Below, one piece after another: positions 8,912-16,532 of a DNA stretch of 46,329 bases. Made by a program: the position numbers and the translations under genes. Position 1 is the stretch's first letter, and each line of letters opens with the position of its first letter. Under the pieces are notes generated by a model, which ran no database searches, was not told the DNA's origin, and saw nothing but the letters and a program-made list of their open reading frames with translations. The stretch lies in assembly GCA_947383275.1 (NCBI GenBank), contig CANDCW010000014.1:1-46329 (forward strand), read 5' to 3'. The stretch comes from an uncultured Bacillota bacterium (GTDB lineage Bacteria; Bacillota; Clostridia; Oscillospirales; Oscillospiraceae).

Positions 8912-9032
8912 TCCCTTTTTTCCGGTTTTTCCTCACACATTGCACAATTTTTTCTTCCATTTCTTGTCTTTCTCGCTAAATATTTTCATGCACGCCTGGC
9001 GCTTTGACACTTCAGCCCCTTGCGGGGCCCTG

Positions 9033-9046
9033 CTTCCCCGGGAAAT
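9033..9046. promoter_or_regulatory. Candidate Noc-binding site upstream of noc
   Basis: CTTCCCCGGGAAAT matches 12 of 14 positions of the B. subtilis Noc box ATTTCCCGGGAAAT. It lies about 80 bases before the noc start. The rest of the span between the xpt promoter and noc (8912-9110) shows no gene. A loose promoter (TTCGAC-16-TATGGT, near 9063-9090) may serve noc. Confidence 0.4.
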
Positions 9047-9128
9047 TTTCAGCCCGCGACAGGCTTCGACGGTCTATTTTCCATTTTATGGTAAACTGTA
9101 GGTACTACATATGAAAGGTGGGTCCCTT

Positions 9129-9935
9129 ATGTGGCCGCTGCAAAAGAAGGGAATTTTTGAAACCGGTCGGGTCCTCTTCCTCCCCATAGACGCCATCCAC
9201 CCCAATCCCTGCCAGCCCCGGAGGACCTTTACCCAGCCGGAGCTGGAGGAACTGGCTGCTTCCATCGGCGAGCTTGGCATCCTCCAGCCGCTGACCGTCC
9301 GCCGCCGGGAGGGTCAGTGGGAGCTGGTGGCCGGCGAGCGCCGCCTGCGGGCGGCCAGGCTGGCCGGGCTGGATACCGTCCCCTGCCTGTCGGTTCAGAC
9401 AGACAGCCAGTCCTCCTCCCTGCTGGCCCTGGTGGAAAACCTCCAGCGCCGGGACCTGGATTTCTGGGAGGAGGCCCTGGCACTTCGCCGTCTTATCGAC
9501 ACCTACCACATCTCCCAGGATGACGCGGCCCGGCGCATCGGAAAAAGCCAGTCCGCCGTGGCCAACAAGCTGCGGCTGCTCAAGCTGCCTGAAGAAGTGC
9601 TGGAGCTGCTCCGTGACCACGGCGCTACCGAGCGCCACGCCCGGGCCCTCCTCCGCTTGGAAACAGCGGACCAGCAGCTGGACGCCGCAGCACAGATCGC
9701 TGCGGACCATCTGACCGTAGCCCAGGCCGAAGCCCTGGTGGACGGCATCCTGATGACGAAGGCGCCGCCCCGCAGGCGGCCAACTTTTGTAATAAAAGAT
9801 GTGCGGCTCTTTTTGAATACCATCACCCGCAGCCTGGACATTATGCGCTCCGCCGGAGTGGACGCTCAGTGCAGACGCCAGGACTCCGACGAGGAAATTA
9901 CCCTGACCATTCATATCCCCCGCCGGGCGGGATAA
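9129..9935 (+). CDS. noc: Nucleoid occlusion protein Noc (ParB-family CTPase)
   Basis: DNA-binding CTPase clamp that blocks division over the nucleoid. I prefer the ATG at 9129 (268 aa, MWPLQKK...), preceded by AAAGGTGGG at good spacing; an ATG at 9111 has no ribosome binding site. The N-terminal domain has the C-motif GERRLRAAR and the box ENLQRRDL. A helix-turn-helix follows in the middle (ARRIGKSQSAVANKLRLL). The C-terminus (TFVIKDVRLFLNTITRSLDIM to IHIPRR) matches Noc rather than ParB. In B. subtilis Noc a short N-terminal amphipathic helix binds membrane; here the N-terminus is short and its amphipathicity is uncertain. It is followed at once by a parS site and a terminator. Confidence 0.88.
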   Translation: MWPLQKKGIFETGRVLFLPIDAIHPNPCQPRRTFTQPELEELAASIGELGILQPLTVRRREGQWELVAGERRLRAARLAGLDTVPCLSVQTDSQSSSLLALVENLQRRDLDFWEEALALRRLIDTYHISQDDAARRIGKSQSAVANKLRLLKLPEEVLELLRDHGATERHARALLRLETADQQLDAAAQIAADHLTVAQAEALVDGILMTKAPPRRRPTFVIKDVRLFLNTITRSLDIMRSAGVDAQCRRQDSDEEITLTIHIPRRAG

Positions 9936-9951
9936 TGTTTCACGTGAAACA
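9936..9951. promoter_or_regulatory. parS: parS centromere site 1 (perfect)
   Basis: TGTTTCACGTGAAACA, a perfect 16-bp match to the bacterial parS consensus, directly after the noc stop codon. ParB loads here and spreads as a CTP-dependent clamp. Confidence 0.95.
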
Positions 9952-9956
9952 TCGTC

Positions 9957-10062
9957 GAAGCGCGCTTCATATCCTTCGCTTCCGTGCAGGCACGGAAGCT
10001 CACTTATTTCGCTGCTTCTTCTCTCCAAACCGCAACCGCCGCGCAGCGGTTGCGGTTTGGAG
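9957..10062. repeat. Cluster of three strong palindromes between noc and parA
   Basis: GAAGCGCGCTTC (9957-9968) is a perfect palindrome. A perfect 10-bp hairpin follows (9978-9987 with 9990-9999). Then comes a perfect 17-bp hairpin (10023-10039 with 10046-10062, 6-base loop). All lie between parS and the terminator. No ORF is credible here. Confidence 0.85.
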
Positions 10063-10093
10063 GCCGGCGGCAAACCCGCCCCTTCGCTGTGCC

Positions 10094-10127
10094 GTCTTCC
10101 TCTTTGGAGGGAGGCTTTTTTATTTTT
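10094..10127 (+). terminator. Rho-independent terminator downstream of noc
   Basis: A 9-bp stem with two G-U pairs (10094-10102 with 10107-10115, loop TTTG) followed by TTTTTTATTTTT. It separates noc from parA. Confidence 0.85.
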
Positions 10128-10139
10128 CTCGAAAAACAG

Positions 10140-10168
10140 TTGAAATCCGCTTCCGCGGTTGTTATAAT
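10140..10168 (+). promoter_or_regulatory. Sigma-A promoter of the parAB operon
   Basis: TTGAAA (10140-10145), 17-bp spacer, TATAAT (10163-10168), 50 bases before the parA start. Confidence 0.85.
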
Positions 10169-10217
10169 GAGAAATTGCACAACCTATCATTTCAACAACC
10201 CCAAGGAGGCCCTTTGC

Positions 10218-10982
10218 ATGGCTAAGATCATCGCCGTCGTAAACCAAAAGGGCGGCGTGGGCAAGACCACGACCACCGTCAATATTACCGCCGCGCTCCA
10301 CACCCTGGGCAAGCGGGTGCTGCTGTGCGACTTCGATCCCCAGGCCAACGCCACCTCCGGCATGGGAGTGGACAAAAACACTGCTTCCCCCAACGTCTAC
10401 GACCTGCTGGTTAACAGCGCGGACCCGGTCAAAGCGATTGTGCACACCAAGTTCGGCGACGTGCTGCCCTCCAATAAGGCGCTGGCCGGGGCCGGCATCG
10501 AGATGATTGGCATCGACAGCCGGGAGAAGCTGCTGAAGAATGCCCTGGACGCCCTGGCGGACCAGTACGATTTCATCTTCATCGATTGCCCCCCCTCTCT
10601 GGAGCTGCTCACCGTCAACGCCTTGTGCGCCGCCAGCTCTCTTTTGGTCCCGGTCCAGTGCGAGTACTACGCCCTGGAGGGGCTCAGCGACCTGTTGGCA
10701 ACCGTCCGCCTGGTGAAGCGGAAGCTGAACCCTCCCCTGACCATGGAGGGCGTGCTGCTCACCATGTTCGACAGTCGCACCAACCTGTCCCTCCAGGTGG
10801 CGGAGGAAGTGAAACGCCACTTCCCCGGCCAAGTCTATGCAACTGTCATCCCCCGCAATGTCCGCCTCTCCGAGGCGCCCAGCCACGGCAAGCCCATCAA
10901 CGCCTACGATCCCTATTCCCGGGGAGCGGAAGCCTATAAAATGCTGGCTGAAGAGATGATTGCAATGACAAACCAGCCGTGA
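10218..10982 (+). CDS. parA: Chromosome partitioning ATPase ParA (Soj)
   Basis: Deviant Walker ATPase that works with ParB in origin segregation and, in B. subtilis, in DnaA control. The ATG at 10218 (254 aa, MAKIIAV...) follows AAGGAGG by 8 bases; the longer open frame upstream crosses the terminator and promoter and is not coding. It shows the deviant Walker A KGGVGKTT near residue 11, switch I DFDPQANATSGMG, Walker B FIFIDCPPSLELL and the conserved end VIPRNVRLSEAPSHGKPI. The parB start is 23 bases downstream. Confidence 0.97.
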   Translation: MAKIIAVVNQKGGVGKTTTTVNITAALHTLGKRVLLCDFDPQANATSGMGVDKNTASPNVYDLLVNSADPVKAIVHTKFGDVLPSNKALAGAGIEMIGIDSREKLLKNALDALADQYDFIFIDCPPSLELLTVNALCAASSLLVPVQCEYYALEGLSDLLATVRLVKRKLNPPLTMEGVLLTMFDSRTNLSLQVAEEVKRHFPGQVYATVIPRNVRLSEAPSHGKPINAYDPYSRGAEAYKMLAEEMIAMTNQP

Positions 10983-11005
10983 TTACACAATAAAGAGGTA
11001 ACGCT

Positions 11006-11899
11006 ATGGCAAAACGAAAAACAGAACTAGGCTTAGGCCGCGGCCTGAACGCGCTGCTGGGCGACCCGGAGCTGCCCGCCCAGGGGGAGGGGTCGGTATC
11101 CCTGCCCATCTCCCAGGTGGAGCCGGGGCTGAATCAGCCGCGGAAGCGGTTTGAGCAGGGCGCGCTGGACGATCTCGCGGAATCCATCCGGGTTCACGGC
11201 ATCATCCAGCCCCTAACGGTCCGGAGGCTGGCCACCGGCTACTACCAGATTATTGCCGGAGAGCGCCGGTGGCGCGCGGCCAAGGCCGCCGGGCTGGAGG
11301 AGATACCGGCCGTCATCATTGAAGCGGACGACCGCAAGGTAATGGAGCTGGGGCTGATTGAGAACCTCCAGCGGGAGGATTTAAATCCCGCCGAAGAGGC
11401 CCGAGGCTACCGGACGCTGATGGAAGACTACGGCCTCACCCAGGAACAGGTGGCGCAGCAAATGGGCAAGAGCCGCCCGGCCATCACCAATACGCTCCGC
11501 CTGCTGGCGCTGCCCGAGGAGGTTATGACGCTGCTGGAGGAGGGCTCCCTCTCCGCCGGCCACGCCAGGGCGATTTTAAGCGCCCCCACCGATACTCTTC
11601 AAAAAGAGGCAGCAAAGCGGGTGGTGGAGGGCCAGCTCTCCGTGCGGCAGACGGAGGCATTGATTAAGGCGCTCCAAAAGGAAAAGAAGGAAAGGCCCAG
11701 AGAACAGGGTCCCGACTTTTCCCTCTACCTGGGCGAGCTGGAAAAGGACCTGGCCGGACGGCTGGGCCGCAAGGTAAAAATCGCCCACAAAGGGAAAAAA
11801 GGCCGTATTGAGCTGGAATACTACAATGAGCAGGACCTGGAAACCCTGCTGGCCCTGCTGCAAGGTTTAAAGTCGCGGGGAGGTGGAGAAGATGGCTGA
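11006..11899 (+). CDS. parB: Chromosome partitioning protein ParB (Spo0J)
   Basis: CTP-dependent DNA clamp that binds parS and helps load SMC. 297 aa. The N-terminus (KTELGLGRGLNALLG) is the ParA-stimulating segment. The CTP-binding motif GERRWRAAK and ENLQREDLNP box follow. The helix-turn-helix (VAQQMGKSRPAITNTLRLLAL) recognises parS, and the C-terminal dimer domain ends near LLALLQGLK. The 3' end overlaps the next gene by 8 bp. Two parS sites flank the parAB transcription unit. Confidence 0.97.
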   Translation: MAKRKTELGLGRGLNALLGDPELPAQGEGSVSLPISQVEPGLNQPRKRFEQGALDDLAESIRVHGIIQPLTVRRLATGYYQIIAGERRWRAAKAAGLEEIPAVIIEADDRKVMELGLIENLQREDLNPAEEARGYRTLMEDYGLTQEQVAQQMGKSRPAITNTLRLLALPEEVMTLLEEGSLSAGHARAILSAPTDTLQKEAAKRVVEGQLSVRQTEALIKALQKEKKERPREQGPDFSLYLGELEKDLAGRLGRKVKIAHKGKKGRIELEYYNEQDLETLLALLQGLKSRGGGEDG

Positions 11900-12506
11900 G
11901 AACCGCCGGAGCAGCGAGCCCTTTATCGAAGACGCCCACCGTTTCCCGGAAGAGCCCAGAAAGGACCGCCGCCCCCCCTCCTCCGAACAGGAGGCCAGGC
12001 GCAAACGTACCCAGCAGCGCCGGCGCCGCAACTCTGTCTTTCAATATATTGCCGTTCTGTTTATGGCGGCGTTCATTCTGCTGCTGTTCACGTTTATGAT
12101 GGAGCGGAGGCAGAGCCAGCAGCAGATCGACGATTTGAAGCAATCCAACTCCGCAGCCCAGACCCTCCAGGGCTTAATTGACGAAAACGCCCAGCTAAAA
12201 ACCCAGACCGACGCGCTGGAGGACCAGATCAAAGAATTGCAAGGCCAACTTGCCGCCGCGGAAGAGGAGTATGGGCTGCTTCGGGGCCAGCTTCACGGGG
12301 AGGAAAAATCCACCCTGGCTATGCATTGGTTCTGGCAAATCAACGAGGCCTATGTACGGGGCAAAACCAAGCTGTGCCGAGAGCTTATCACTTCCATGGA
12401 GGAGCAGAAGTTCCAAAACGACCTCCCCAAAGAGAATATCACCGGCACCGACCGCTTCTCTCCCTACGACCGGTATATGGAGATCCGAGATAAGGTTATT
12501 AAATAA
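11892..12506 (+). CDS. Single-pass coiled-coil membrane protein downstream of parB
   Basis: Family not recognised. I chose the ATG at 11892 (204 aa), preceded by GGGGAGGTGGAG; it overlaps parB by 8 bp, so it is translationally coupled. The protein has a very basic, Arg-rich cytoplasmic N-terminus of about 48 residues and one hydrophobic helix (YIAVLFMAAFILLLFTFMM). A Gln/Glu-rich coiled coil (about residues 75-135) follows, then a folded-looking C-terminal part of about 70 residues. This order (basic tail, helix, coiled coil) resembles DivIC/FtsB-type or MreC-type layouts, but no motif proves kinship. The position between parB and the second parS suggests, without proving, a link to segregation or division. 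Confidence 0.75.
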   Translation: MAENRRSSEPFIEDAHRFPEEPRKDRRPPSSEQEARRKRTQQRRRRNSVFQYIAVLFMAAFILLLFTFMMERRQSQQQIDDLKQSNSAAQTLQGLIDENAQLKTQTDALEDQIKELQGQLAAAEEEYGLLRGQLHGEEKSTLAMHWFWQINEAYVRGKTKLCRELITSMEEQKFQNDLPKENITGTDRFSPYDRYMEIRDKVIK

Positions 12507-12508
12507 TA

Positions 12509-12524
12509 CGTTTCACGTGAAACA
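12509..12524. promoter_or_regulatory. parS: parS centromere site 2 (one mismatch)
   Basis: CGTTTCACGTGAAACA differs from the perfect site at 9936 only in its first base. It lies between the coiled-coil gene and serS. Confidence 0.9.
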
Positions 12525-12547
12525 TTGAGGAAAAGGAGAACTGTACC

Positions 12548-13849
12548 ATGCTTGACATTCGATTTATCCGGGAAAATCCGGAAGCCGTAAAGGAAAACAT
12601 CAAAAAGAAATTCCAGGAGGAGAAGCTTCCCCTGGTGGACCAGGTCCTGGAGCTGGACGCCGAAAACCGGGCGGCCATGAGCGAGGCCAACGAGCTGCGC
12701 GCCGCCCGAAACACCCTGTCCAAGCAGGTTGGAATGCTTATGGGCCAGGCCAAAAAGGACCCCTCCAAGCTGGGAGAAGCCGAGGAGGCCAAAGCCAAAG
12801 TAAAGGCCAACGCCGACCGCCTGACCGAGCTGGAGCAGCAGGAAACCCAGCTGGCCGAAAAAATTCGCAAGATTATGCTGGTCATCCCCAACATGATCGA
12901 CCCCTCCGTCCCCATCGGCCCCGACGACTCCGCCAATGTAGAAGTGGAGCGCTTCGGCGAGCCCCTGGTCCCCAGCTTTGAAATTCCTTACCACACAGAA
13001 ATTATGGAGTCCTTCCACGGCGTCGATATGGACGCCGCCGGCCGGGTGTCCGGAAACGGCTTTTACTACCTGATGGGCGACGTGGCCCGGCTCCATGAGG
13101 CCGTGCTGGCCTACGCCCGGGATTTCATGATCGGCAAGGGCTTCACCTTCTGCATCCCCCCCTTTATGATCCACGGCAATGTGGTAGAGGGCGTTATGAG
13201 CCAGACCGACATGGAGGCCATGATGTATAAAATTGAAGGGGAAGACCTCTATCTCATCGGCACCAGCGAGCACTCCATGATCGGCAAATTCATCGATCAG
13301 ATCATTCCCGAGGACTCCCTGCCCCAGACCCTCACCTCCTACTCCCCCTGCTTCCGCAAGGAGAAGGGCGCCCACGGCATTGAAGAACGGGGGGTCTACC
13401 GCATCCACCAGTTTGAAAAGCAGGAGATGATCGTGGTCTGCAAGCCCGAGGACTCCATGGCCTGGTACGAGAAGATGTGGCGCTACTCCGTAGAGCTGTT
13501 CCGCTCCTTGGATATCCCCGTCCGCCAACTGGAATGCTGCTCCGGCGACCTGGCCGACTTGAAGGTAAAGTCCTGCGACATTGAAGCCTGGTCCCCCCGA
13601 CAGCAGAAATACTTTGAGGTCTGCTCCTGCTCCAACCTGGGCGACGCCCAGGCGCGTCGGCTGAAAATGCGGATTAAGGGTGAGAAGGGCACTTACCTGC
13701 CCCACACCCTGAACAATACCGTAGTGGCACCCCCCCGCATGCTCATCGCTTTTCTGGAGAACAACCTCCAGTCCGACGGCAGCGTGGTCATCCCCCCTGT
13801 GCTCCGGCCCTACATGGGCGGCCTGGAGGTCATGGTCCCCAAGAAATAA
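12548..13849 (+). CDS. serS: Seryl-tRNA synthetase
   Basis: Charges tRNA-Ser. Class II synthetase of 433 aa, close to the usual 425. It starts MLDIRFIRENPEAVKEN, the standard SerRS opening, and has the N-terminal long coiled-coil arm (about residues 30-105) that grips the tRNA variable arm. Motif 2 is seen around YSPCFRKEKGA and motif 3 at the end (NNTVVAPPRMLIAFLENN). The start follows AAAAGGAGAA. The second parS site is in the short upstream gap. Confidence 0.97.
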   Translation: MLDIRFIRENPEAVKENIKKKFQEEKLPLVDQVLELDAENRAAMSEANELRAARNTLSKQVGMLMGQAKKDPSKLGEAEEAKAKVKANADRLTELEQQETQLAEKIRKIMLVIPNMIDPSVPIGPDDSANVEVERFGEPLVPSFEIPYHTEIMESFHGVDMDAAGRVSGNGFYYLMGDVARLHEAVLAYARDFMIGKGFTFCIPPFMIHGNVVEGVMSQTDMEAMMYKIEGEDLYLIGTSEHSMIGKFIDQIIPEDSLPQTLTSYSPCFRKEKGAHGIEERGVYRIHQFEKQEMIVVCKPEDSMAWYEKMWRYSVELFRSLDIPVRQLECCSGDLADLKVKSCDIEAWSPRQQKYFEVCSCSNLGDAQARRLKMRIKGEKGTYLPHTLNNTVVAPPRMLIAFLENNLQSDGSVVIPPVLRPYMGGLEVMVPKK

Positions 13850-13867
13850 AAAAGGAAGTGACCACAA

Positions 13868-14917
13868 ATGGCCCGCGAGCGCCGGTTGGATGAATTGTCC
13901 ATTCTTAACGTGCTGTTCTGTCTGCTGGTGGTGCTGATTCACTGCCTGTCCCACGCGGTCTCAGTTCTGGACAAATTGAGCTGGCAGTACGGACTGGTAC
14001 AGGTCGTGCAGCGGCTGTCCTTTCTGGCAGTACCCGGTTTTTTCTACCTCAGCGGGGTAAAACTTACCCTCCCCCGAGAACGGAAACAGGACCTACGGAC
14101 ATATTATGTGAATCGGGTCAAACATCTGTTGGCGCCCTACCTGTTGGCTGCGGCCATTTCCTATCTGGTTTTCACCCTCCTGGGCTACTGTACCTTCTCC
14201 CCCGCCGAATTCTTAAAGGAGACCGCCCTGGGTTCCCTGTCCGCTCAATTCTACTTTCTCATCGCACTAATCCAATTTATCCTGCTGGCCCCCATGTTTC
14301 AATGGCTGGTGAAGCGGTACGACCCGGTGGTCCTCCTCCCCCTGGCGCTGGGAATCACCTGGCTCAGCTCCATGTATCTCCCCTCCATCCTGCTGCTGTT
14401 TAACCCGGACGACTGGTTTCCCTACGGCGACCGGATTTTTACCAGTTATTTGATCTATTTTCTAGCCGGCTGCTGCGCGGGAAACGCCTATCCCACCTTT
14501 CTGGCCCTTTTAAAAAAGCACCGCGCCCTCCTTCTTGCCAGCACGGCCATCTTCGCCGCCGCGGACGGAATAGTCAGCGTTATGGCCTTTTCGGGACGGC
14601 GGGAGGCGCCCTACCTGGAGCTAATCCATACGCTATACGCCCTCAGCACTATTTTCCTGCTTCACCACTGGGCCGTGCTGTACGGAAAAGAACTGGCCCG
14701 GCGCCCCCTCCTCAGAGCAATCGATCGGGCCAGCTACCTAATTTATCTCTATCACTGCATTGTTATCACCCTCTTTAACGAGTATGCCCCCCACCTAGTA
14801 GGCAGCCGCGTCATCGTCCTGCTCCCTCTGCGCATCCTCGTGGTTTATCCGGCAACCATAGCCGGGTGCATCCTTTGGCAGCGGCTGTGGACAGCCATCA
14901 AACAAAAGTCTAACTAA
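13868..14917 (+). CDS. Acyltransferase 3 family integral membrane protein
   Basis: Predicted O-acyltransferase that modifies a cell-surface sugar or similar acceptor. 349 aa with about 10 hydrophobic helices. The N-terminal helix carries the family's catalytic His context VVLIHCLSHAV, followed by SFLAVPGFFYLSG. The substrate cannot be read from sequence. It starts 18 bases after serS with AAGGAAG as ribosome binding site, and is followed by a PilZ-domain gene 15 bases later, so co-expression with a c-di-GMP receptor is likely. Confidence 0.82.
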   Translation: MARERRLDELSILNVLFCLLVVLIHCLSHAVSVLDKLSWQYGLVQVVQRLSFLAVPGFFYLSGVKLTLPRERKQDLRTYYVNRVKHLLAPYLLAAAISYLVFTLLGYCTFSPAEFLKETALGSLSAQFYFLIALIQFILLAPMFQWLVKRYDPVVLLPLALGITWLSSMYLPSILLLFNPDDWFPYGDRIFTSYLIYFLAGCCAGNAYPTFLALLKKHRALLLASTAIFAAADGIVSVMAFSGRREAPYLELIHTLYALSTIFLLHHWAVLYGKELARRPLLRAIDRASYLIYLYHCIVITLFNEYAPHLVGSRVIVLLPLRILVVYPATIAGCILWQRLWTAIKQKSN

Positions 14918-14932
14918 AAAGGAGACTCCATT

Positions 14933-15691
14933 ATGGGTATTTTTTCATTTTTCAGCCGAGACACGGAGGAGGAAGAGGAGTCCGAGGAGCTGCTCAGGAA
15001 AGAAGTGGAAACGCCTTCCACCTCCAACAAAAGCGCCGTAAGCGGACAGCTCTTTGACGGAATGCGCCTTAACGTAGCTACCAAAGACGGCGGAATTCTG
15101 TTTTCCGGGCAGGTCGTCAAACACACTCCCTCCTCCCTTACCCTAAGCCGCCAGCCCGGCCAGCTTTCCTTCAAAATCATCCCCCTGGGGGCCTCGGTCA
15201 GCCTCAGCGGCTACGATAAAAAACTGATCCCCCTCAACCTCATTGCTTCGGTGGAGGAATCCAGCCGGACAAGTTTTAAAGCCAAGGACCTGAAAATTGA
15301 GAACCACGCCGAAAACCGGGACAACTTCCGCCTGCCCATCAACGCCCCCGTGTCACTCTACCGCAAGGACGATGACCACTTCCGCAACCCGGAGGAGTGC
15401 GAGCTGATAGATATCAGCACCGGCGGCTGCTGCATCCAAACGGAGTATGTCCACGTGGAGGACGAAGTCGTCCGCATCCGCATCAAATTGGAGGACTATG
15501 CCCCGCTGAATTTTCTTGGGCGGGTGGTCCGCTGCTCAGAACGGGACCGGGGCCTTTTCCGGTATGGCGTTCTTTTCGCTCAACTCACCGAACAGGAGAT
15601 CACTACCTTGAGCAAAACCCTCTATAACCTTCAAATGGGCGTCCGTGACACCCATATGCGTGAAAATCCCAGCCAGCCTGGCCACTGGTAA
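14933..15691 (+). CDS. PilZ-domain c-di-GMP receptor (YcgR-like)
   Basis: 252 aa. The N-terminal half (about residues 40-120) resembles a YcgR_2-type beta domain. The C-terminal PilZ domain shows the c-di-GMP motifs RDNFR (RxxxR type, near residue 127) and DISTGG (D/NxSxxG type). It should bind cyclic di-GMP and alter a partner's activity. No flagellar gene is visible here; the upstream neighbour is a membrane acyltransferase. Ribosome binding site AAGGAG. Confidence 0.85.
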   Translation: MGIFSFFSRDTEEEEESEELLRKEVETPSTSNKSAVSGQLFDGMRLNVATKDGGILFSGQVVKHTPSSLTLSRQPGQLSFKIIPLGASVSLSGYDKKLIPLNLIASVEESSRTSFKAKDLKIENHAENRDNFRLPINAPVSLYRKDDDHFRNPEECELIDISTGGCCIQTEYVHVEDEVVRIRIKLEDYAPLNFLGRVVRCSERDRGLFRYGVLFAQLTEQEITTLSKTLYNLQMGVRDTHMRENPSQPGHW

Positions 15692-15767
15692 GCCCTGCCG
15701 TTAGTTCCTTCCATTCACAATTTACACCATAGAGCGGAAATGCAACTCAAATCACGGAGGTTGAGGC

Positions 15768-16151
15768 ATGAAGAAATTTATGGAAGAATTTAAGCAGTTT
15801 ATTGCCCGGGGAAACGTGATGGACATGGCCGTTGGCGTAATTATCGGCGGGGCGTTCAGCGCCATCACCACCTCCCTCATTAACGACATGATTATGCCCC
15901 TGCTGGGCATCTTCACCGGCAGCATCTCCTTTGCGGACCTTTCCTTTACCGTCAACGGGGCAGTTATTGCCTATGGCAACTTCATTCAGGCCATCCTCAA
16001 TTTCCTTGTCATGGCTTTTGTAGTGTTCTGTCTGATCAAGGCCCTCAATAAGCTCCACCATAAAAAGGAGGCGCCGCCCGCTCCCCCGGAACTCTCTCCC
16101 GAGGAAAAGCTGCTCATGGAGATCCGCGACCTTTTGAAGGAGAAAGCATAA
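15768..16151 (+). CDS. mscL: Large-conductance mechanosensitive channel
   Basis: Pentameric tension-gated channel that releases solutes on hypo-osmotic shock. 127 aa, near family size. It shows the N-terminal amphipathic helix, TM1 with DMAVGVIIGGAFSAI, the extracellular loop, TM2 (FLVMAFVVFCLIKALN) and the C-terminal helical bundle with SPEEKLLMEIRDLL. Start preceded by CGGAGG. The following gene starts directly at the stop codon. Confidence 0.97.
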   Translation: MKKFMEEFKQFIARGNVMDMAVGVIIGGAFSAITTSLINDMIMPLLGIFTGSISFADLSFTVNGAVIAYGNFIQAILNFLVMAFVVFCLIKALNKLHHKKEAPPAPPELSPEEKLLMEIRDLLKEKA

Positions 16152-16529
16152 ATGCCTGAAAACAAACACCCCTTGGAGGAGCGCAAGGACAGCGGCTTTA
16201 CCCCCTCCTCCCCTGTGAAGCGGACTCTGGCCTGGATCGGCATCGCTTACATGCTCATCCTCCTGGCCCTGACCACCTACTTCTACTTCACTGGCACCGG
16301 CCTGGGCAATTTGGGCCCGCTGCTCGCGGTTCCCGGCCTCATTGGATTGGGGATCCTGGCGCTGGTGTCCTGGAAAAGCACAGGACGCCCAGGCAGGGGG
16401 CCGGCCATCGCCCTGGCTGTCCTGTGCTGGCTGCTGGCTCTGGCCACCCTGCCCATTGGGATCATCGGACTGCTGTCTAACTTCTCCGGCACCGTCACTG
16501 TCTTTGGTATTTCGGTTCTGGGAGGGTAG
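16152..16529 (+). CDS. Small hypothetical membrane protein
   Basis: 125 aa, function unknown. A polar N-terminus of about 20 residues is followed by three or four hydrophobic segments (AWIGIAYMLILLALTTYFYF; LAVPGLIGLGILALVS; ALAVLCWLLALATLPIGIIGLL). The ATG abuts the mscL stop codon, and the rsmG start is 3 bases after its own stop, so it sits in a tight mscL-orf-rsmG unit. Confidence 0.75.
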   Translation: MPENKHPLEERKDSGFTPSSPVKRTLAWIGIAYMLILLALTTYFYFTGTGLGNLGPLLAVPGLIGLGILALVSWKSTGRPGRGPAIALAVLCWLLALATLPIGIIGLLSNFSGTVTVFGISVLGG

Positions 16530-16532
16530 GCC

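Noticed and set aside
9984..10217. N-terminal extension of ParA by 78 residues
   Set aside because: It would be translated across the 17-bp hairpin, the terminator and the parA promoter. AAGGAGG fixes the start at 10218.
9105..10886. Long minus-strand frame of 593 codons across noc and parA
   Set aside because: It is antisense to well-supported genes, crosses parS and a terminator, and has no recognisable protein features. High GC explains such shadows.
12464..13954. Minus-strand frame of 496 codons across serS
   Set aside because: Antisense shadow of serS with Gly/His/Val-rich random-like composition.
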